Source: Acholeplasmatales bacterium Tener_01
Lineage (GTDB): Bacteria > Bacillota_I > Bacilli_A > ML615J-28 > CAG-698
DNA: 25,709 bases
Direction of reading: 5' to 3'
NCBI GenBank assembly: GCA_001604495.1
Contig: LVBR01000177.1
Span: forward strand, 1 to 25,709
In this document: piece by piece, positions 23,725-25,709 of the stretch
Position numbering within the stretch: position 1 is the stretch's first letter
How the letters are laid out: each line of letters starts with the position of its first letter
Program-made: the position numbers and the translations under genes
Notes under the pieces: model-generated
Database searches by the model: none
Told to the model about the DNA's origin: nothing
Seen by the model: the letters and a program-made list of their open reading frames with translations, nothing else

Positions 23725-23830
23725 GAAAAAATAAACAAACCTCTTTAGGTCGAAGACGAAAAGAGGCTAATCTTTTGGTTAAAACCCTCGGTAGGAAATT
23801 AAGCACTAGGCACCTACTGTCTTCGGCGAT
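23725..23830 (-). ncRNA. Ribosomal protein L10 leader (attenuator)
   Basis: A structured leader ahead of rplJ that fits the Firmicute L10 leader. CGAAGAC (23825-23819, minus strand) pairs with GTCTTCG (23757-23751), and the GTAGG ... CCTAC arm carries the internal segment TGCCTAGTGCTTAAT. The 3' part is an intrinsic terminator: CCTCTTT (23766-23760) with AAAGAGG (23746-23740), followed by TTTGTTTATTTTTT. One strand of the first pairing lies in the terminator loop, so the two could be alternative. In the known family, the free L10-L12 complex binds the leader and shuts down the operon. Its 5' end is inferred; no strong promoter is visible just upstream, and the rplK promoter may also read through. 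Confidence 0.88.
23727..23766 (-). terminator. Terminator hairpin within the L10 leader
   Basis: Stem CCTCTTT/AAAGAGG with a 13-base loop holding GTCTTCG, then the T-rich tail TTTGTTTATTTTTT. It lies 17 bases upstream of the rplJ start codon, with the rplJ ribosome binding site between them, as expected for a regulated attenuator. Confidence 0.85.
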
Positions 23831-23906
23831 TAATCATATATACTATTTTATTGAATTGATTTTTATTTTACTTTTATTTCTTTACTTATAAGATCTTTTT
23901 AATTAA

Positions 23907-24602
23907 TTAAGCAATAGTCTCTGGAGCGATCTTGATACCAGGGCCCATTGTAGTAGTAATAGCTATATTCTTAACATAGACACCTTTTACAGTTGCAGGT
24001 TTAAGCTTTAATAATAGGCTGTAAACAGTCTTAACGTTTTCGATAAGCTTTTCATTTTCAAAGCTTACTTTACCAACGATAACTTGAATATTACCAGTCT
24101 TGTCAACACGGTATTCAACCTTACCAGCTTTAATTTCTTTAACTGCTTTTTCAATGTCAGTTGTTACAGTACCAGTCTTAGCATTTGGCATTAAACCTTT
24201 AGGTCCTAAAATCTTACCTAATTTACCTAATTCACCCATCATATCAGGTGTAGCAACGATAACTTCAAATTCAAACCATCCGCCTTTAATCTTTTCGATG
24301 TAATCAACATCTCCAACATAGTCAGCGCCAGCTGCTGTAGCTTCCTTTTGCTTATCAGGAATCTTAGATAATACTAATACAGAACGAGATTTACCAGATC
24401 CATAAGGTAGTACGATTGCTCCACGTAGATTTTGTTCAGCTTTACGTGAATCTAGATTCATTCTGAAACTAACTTCTACTGTAGCATCAAATTTAGTAAT
24501 ACTAGTTTTTTTAGCTAATTCTACTGCTTCTTCAAGACTGTAACGGTTTGCTCTTTCAACAAGCTTTGCAGCCTCTGAATATTTGCGACTTCTTTTAGCC
24601 AT
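23907..24602 (-). CDS. rplA: 50S ribosomal protein L1
   Basis: 231 residues, full length. L1 forms the mobile L1 stalk at the E site and, in many bacteria, represses its own operon. Recognisable segments are MAKRSRKYSEA at the N-terminus, LDSRKAEQNLRGAIVLPYG, MGELGKLGKILGPKGLMPN (the L1 signature), GKVEYRVDKTGNIQVIVGK and the C-terminal TTTMGPGIKI. The AAGGAGGT site is 5-6 bases before the ATG. It follows rplK after 93 bases, an unusually structured gap that holds a possible L1-binding element. No terminator follows it; about 80 bases of T-rich sequence separate it from the L10 leader. Confidence 0.99.
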   Translation of the reverse strand: MAKRSRKYSEAAKLVERANRYSLEEAVELAKKTSITKFDATVEVSFRMNLDSRKAEQNLRGAIVLPYGSGKSRSVLVLSKIPDKQKEATAAGADYVGDVDYIEKIKGGWFEFEVIVATPDMMGELGKLGKILGPKGLMPNAKTGTVTTDIEKAVKEIKAGKVEYRVDKTGNIQVIVGKVSFENEKLIENVKTVYSLLLKLKPATVKGVYVKNIAITTTMGPGIKIAPETIA

Positions 24603-24619
24603 TTTTTACCTCCTTAAAT

Positions 24620-24674
24620 GTGGTCAAACGGAAATTCCTCCCACAAGTTTAAGTTGTTATTTACAACTTCTTGG
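24620..24674 (-). promoter_or_regulatory. Structured rplK-rplA spacer; possible L1-binding element
   Basis: On the minus strand, GTGG-GA-GGA-ATT-TCC-GTTTGA-CCAC (24644-24620) forms a two-stem element with an asymmetric internal loop just before the rplA ribosome binding site. It contains GTGGGAG, the same string as the L1-binding helix of 23S rRNA. Just upstream, AAGTTGT/ACAACTT (24669-24651) forms a hairpin, and CCCAAG (24674-24669) can pair with CTTGTGGG (24648-24641), so an alternative fold exists. A similar element precedes rplK. Confidence 0.5.
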
Positions 24675-24695
24675 GATAAATCTTCGTTGTTAGAT

Positions 24696-25124
24696 TTACT
24701 TTTCAACAACAATTCCCATATTTCTTGCAGTTCCTTCAATAATCTTCATACCTGCTTCAACATCGTAAGCAGTAAGGTCAGCTAACTTAGTTTGAGCGAT
24801 TTCTCTAACTTTTTCTTTAGAGATTGTAGCTACTTTAACTTTGTTAGGAGTTGAAGAACCACTTTCAATTCCAGCTGCTTTCTTTAATAAATCAGAAGCT
24901 GGTGGAGTCTTTGTTATGAAAGAAAATGAACGATCTTCATAAACTGTAACGATTACAGGGATTTTGTAACCAACCATGTCCTTTGTCTTTTCATTGAATT
25001 GTAGACAAAATTGTTGAGTGTTAATACCAGTTGGAGAAAGTACAGGTCCTACTGGTGGAGCTGGTGTAGCTTTTCCTGCATTAAGTTGCAATTTAATGAC
25101 TTTCGAAACTTTTTTCTGTGCCAC
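24696..25124 (-). CDS. rplK: 50S ribosomal protein L11
   Basis: 142 residues from the GTG at 25124 (MAQKKVSKVIKLQL), which matches the family N-terminus and length. An earlier GTG at 25133 lies within the AGGAGGTG ribosome binding site. L11 is at the GTPase-associated centre and the thiostrepton site. The N-terminal domain has GKATPAPPVGPVL (18-30), with the prolines contacted by thiopeptides. It is followed by SPTG where most bacteria have GQAG or GQHG. The C-terminal RNA-binding domain includes TISKEKVREIAQTKL and the final GTARNMGI. It is the first gene of the rplK-rplA unit, under a near-consensus promoter. secE and nusG, its usual upstream neighbours, are not in the window. Confidence 0.98.
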   Translation of the reverse strand: MAQKKVSKVIKLQLNAGKATPAPPVGPVLSPTGINTQQFCLQFNEKTKDMVGYKIPVIVTVYEDRSFSFITKTPPASDLLKKAAGIESGSSTPNKVKVATISKEKVREIAQTKLADLTAYDVEAGMKIIEGTARNMGIVVEK

Positions 25125-25151
25125 GAGACACACCTCCTTTTTGTCCGTAGT

Positions 25152-25193
25152 GTGGTCAACGAGTTAGTAACTTTATGCTTCTAACTCTTCCAC
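25152..25193 (-). promoter_or_regulatory. Structured element in the rplK leader; possible L1-binding site
   Basis: On the minus strand, GTGG-AA-GAGTTAG-(13 bases)-CTAACTC-GTTGA-CCAC: a 4-bp lower stem, an asymmetric internal loop (AA against GTTGA) and a perfect 7-bp upper stem, ending 14 bases before the rplK AGGAGG site. The arrangement is the same as in the element ahead of rplA (24620-24644). Confidence 0.55.
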
Positions 25194-25240
25194 TTTTTTA
25201 AAAGAAATAAAATAGTAATGCGATTAACACGCACCTCGTT

Positions 25241-25269
25241 ATTATACAACATTTCTTACTTAAAGTCAA
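25241..25269 (-). promoter_or_regulatory. Promoter of rplK-rplA
   Basis: TTGACT (25269-25264), a 17-base spacer, then TATAAT (25246-25241) on the minus strand. The -35 lies within the last codons of the upstream gene. The leader to rplK is about 110 bases. Confidence 0.9.
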
Positions 25270-25709
25270 ACATTTTATTAATCTTTTTCTTGTGCTCTCT
25301 TCTTCTGATTTTTTCTTCGTCAACCTTCTTCACTTTTACCTTATTTAATGAAGATTCTTTGACTTTCATGAAGCTTAAACCACAGTATCTAATGTTTGAT
25401 AAGTTTAAAATGACAGTATCATTACTTTGCGCACCATAACCTAAGGCAATCGCTTCTTTAGAGTTTACGATACCTAAAGTCACCATACGTTTTTTAAAGT
25501 TTCTGGTAAGAATCATAACTAAACGATTATTTTCAATAGTTAACTTCATCTTATCAAAAATATAAGGATTATCATAATTAGGATTACTTAATTTATAAGT
25601 TCCTAATGCCTTCTTCCAGTTTGATGATATCTCGGCACTTCTTGTTGGGTAACCAATTACCTCAACTTCAAATCTACCATCACTTCGATTTGTGATAATT
25701 GATAGAAGT
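25256..25709 (-). CDS. Unrecognised protein, C-terminal 150 residues (5' end beyond window)
   Basis: The frame is open from the right edge to the TAA at 25258-25256, so the Met at 25549 is internal. The 150 visible residues are alternating strands without a firm family signature: GRFEVEVIGYPTR, LGTYKLSNPNYDNP, MKLTIENNRLVMIL, ALGYGAQSNDTVILNL. The 'GTYK ... L.IENNRLV' pattern is like the beta-rich C-terminal tail of serine hydrolase/beta-lactamase-related proteins. This is a weak resemblance and I assign no function. The last 35 residues are very basic (KVKVKK, KIRRREHKKKINK), which hints at nucleic acid or envelope contact. The gene ends inside the rplK promoter, has no terminator of its own and occupies the place where nusG often lies. 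It is not NusG or SecE: no KOW motif or transmembrane segment is seen. Confidence 0.75.
   Translation of the reverse strand, partial: LLSIITNRSDGRFEVEVIGYPTRSAEISSNWKKALGTYKLSNPNYDNPYIFDKMKLTIENNRLVMILTRNFKKRMVTLGIVNSKEAIALGYGAQSNDTVILNLSNIRYCGLSFMKVKESSLNKVKVKKVDEEKIRRREHKKKINKMFDFK

Noticed and set aside
23711..23806. N-terminal extension of L10 (reading frame open to 23806)
   Set aside because: The stretch is the L10 leader and terminator RNA; the family N-terminus and an AGGAGGTG site place the start at 23710.
23831..23906. Promoter for rplJ between rplA and the L10 leader
   Set aside because: AT-rich with TATATA/TATGAT-like strings but no -35 at proper spacing; too weak to call from sequence.
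1..25709. tRNA, rRNA, CRISPR array, insertion sequence or attachment site
   Set aside because: I scanned both strands and found no cloverleaf, no regularly spaced repeats, no transposase or integrase frame and no flanking direct repeats.

Overview
The window is 25.7 kb of AT-rich chromosome from a low-GC Gram-positive bacterium. The signs are strong AGGAGG-type ribosome binding sites, an L10 leader RNA, a Gram-positive-type S12 with its extra N-terminal segment, and a gene order close to the Bacillus L11-L1-L10-L12-ybxB-rpoB-rpoC ... S12-S7-EF-G-EF-Tu cluster. Tryptophan is encoded by TGG and at least one gene (tatD) ends in TGA, so this is the standard bacterial code and not the Mycoplasma code. 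I infer an uncultured member of Bacilli (Erysipelotrichales/RF39/Izemoplasma-like). Species cannot be read from the window.

Layout, in transcription order on the minus strand (right to left). At the right edge is the 3' part of an unrecognised gene (25256-25709), where secE-nusG often lie. Next come rplK-rplA (24696-25124) with a near-consensus promoter, and rplJ-rplL (22823-23710) behind an L10 leader/attenuator. They are followed by a ybxB/RsmC-type methyltransferase (22137-22742), then rpoB-rpoC (14667-21919) from a very strong promoter. Two accessory genes with their own promoters sit between rpoC and the str operon: a BIG2-domain lipoprotein amidase (12795-14564) and an E2/CAT-fold acyltransferase homologue lacking the usual catalytic His (11842-12699). 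The str operon (rpsL, rpsG, fusA) and tuf (own promoter) follow at 7406-11688. Next are degV (6458-7333), then a tightly coupled tatD - HtrA-like lipoprotein - HtrA-like lipoprotein operon (2923-6368). The last unit is ychF-cinA-lipoprotein, running off the left edge. The only plus-strand gene is a 108-residue orphan (2574-2900) resembling the C-terminal end of thioredoxin reductase.

The core is informational: transcription (RpoB/C), ribosomal stalk and L1/L11, and the elongation factors. Around it are cell-surface genes: four lipoproteins, three of which carry a visible extracytoplasmic domain (two trypsin-like proteases and one peptidoglycan amidase). Regulation is readable in places: nine promoters, eight intrinsic terminators, the L10 leader, and a similar structured element in front of both rplK and rplA that may be a repeated L1-binding site. 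Several genes (ychF, rpoC, rpoB, rplK, amidase) have a GTG embedded in the Shine-Dalgarno sequence, which makes the longest reading frame start too early. Their real starts are downstream TTG, GTG or ATG codons. No gene-free stretch exceeds about 220 bases, and I see no tRNA, rRNA, IS element or CRISPR array.
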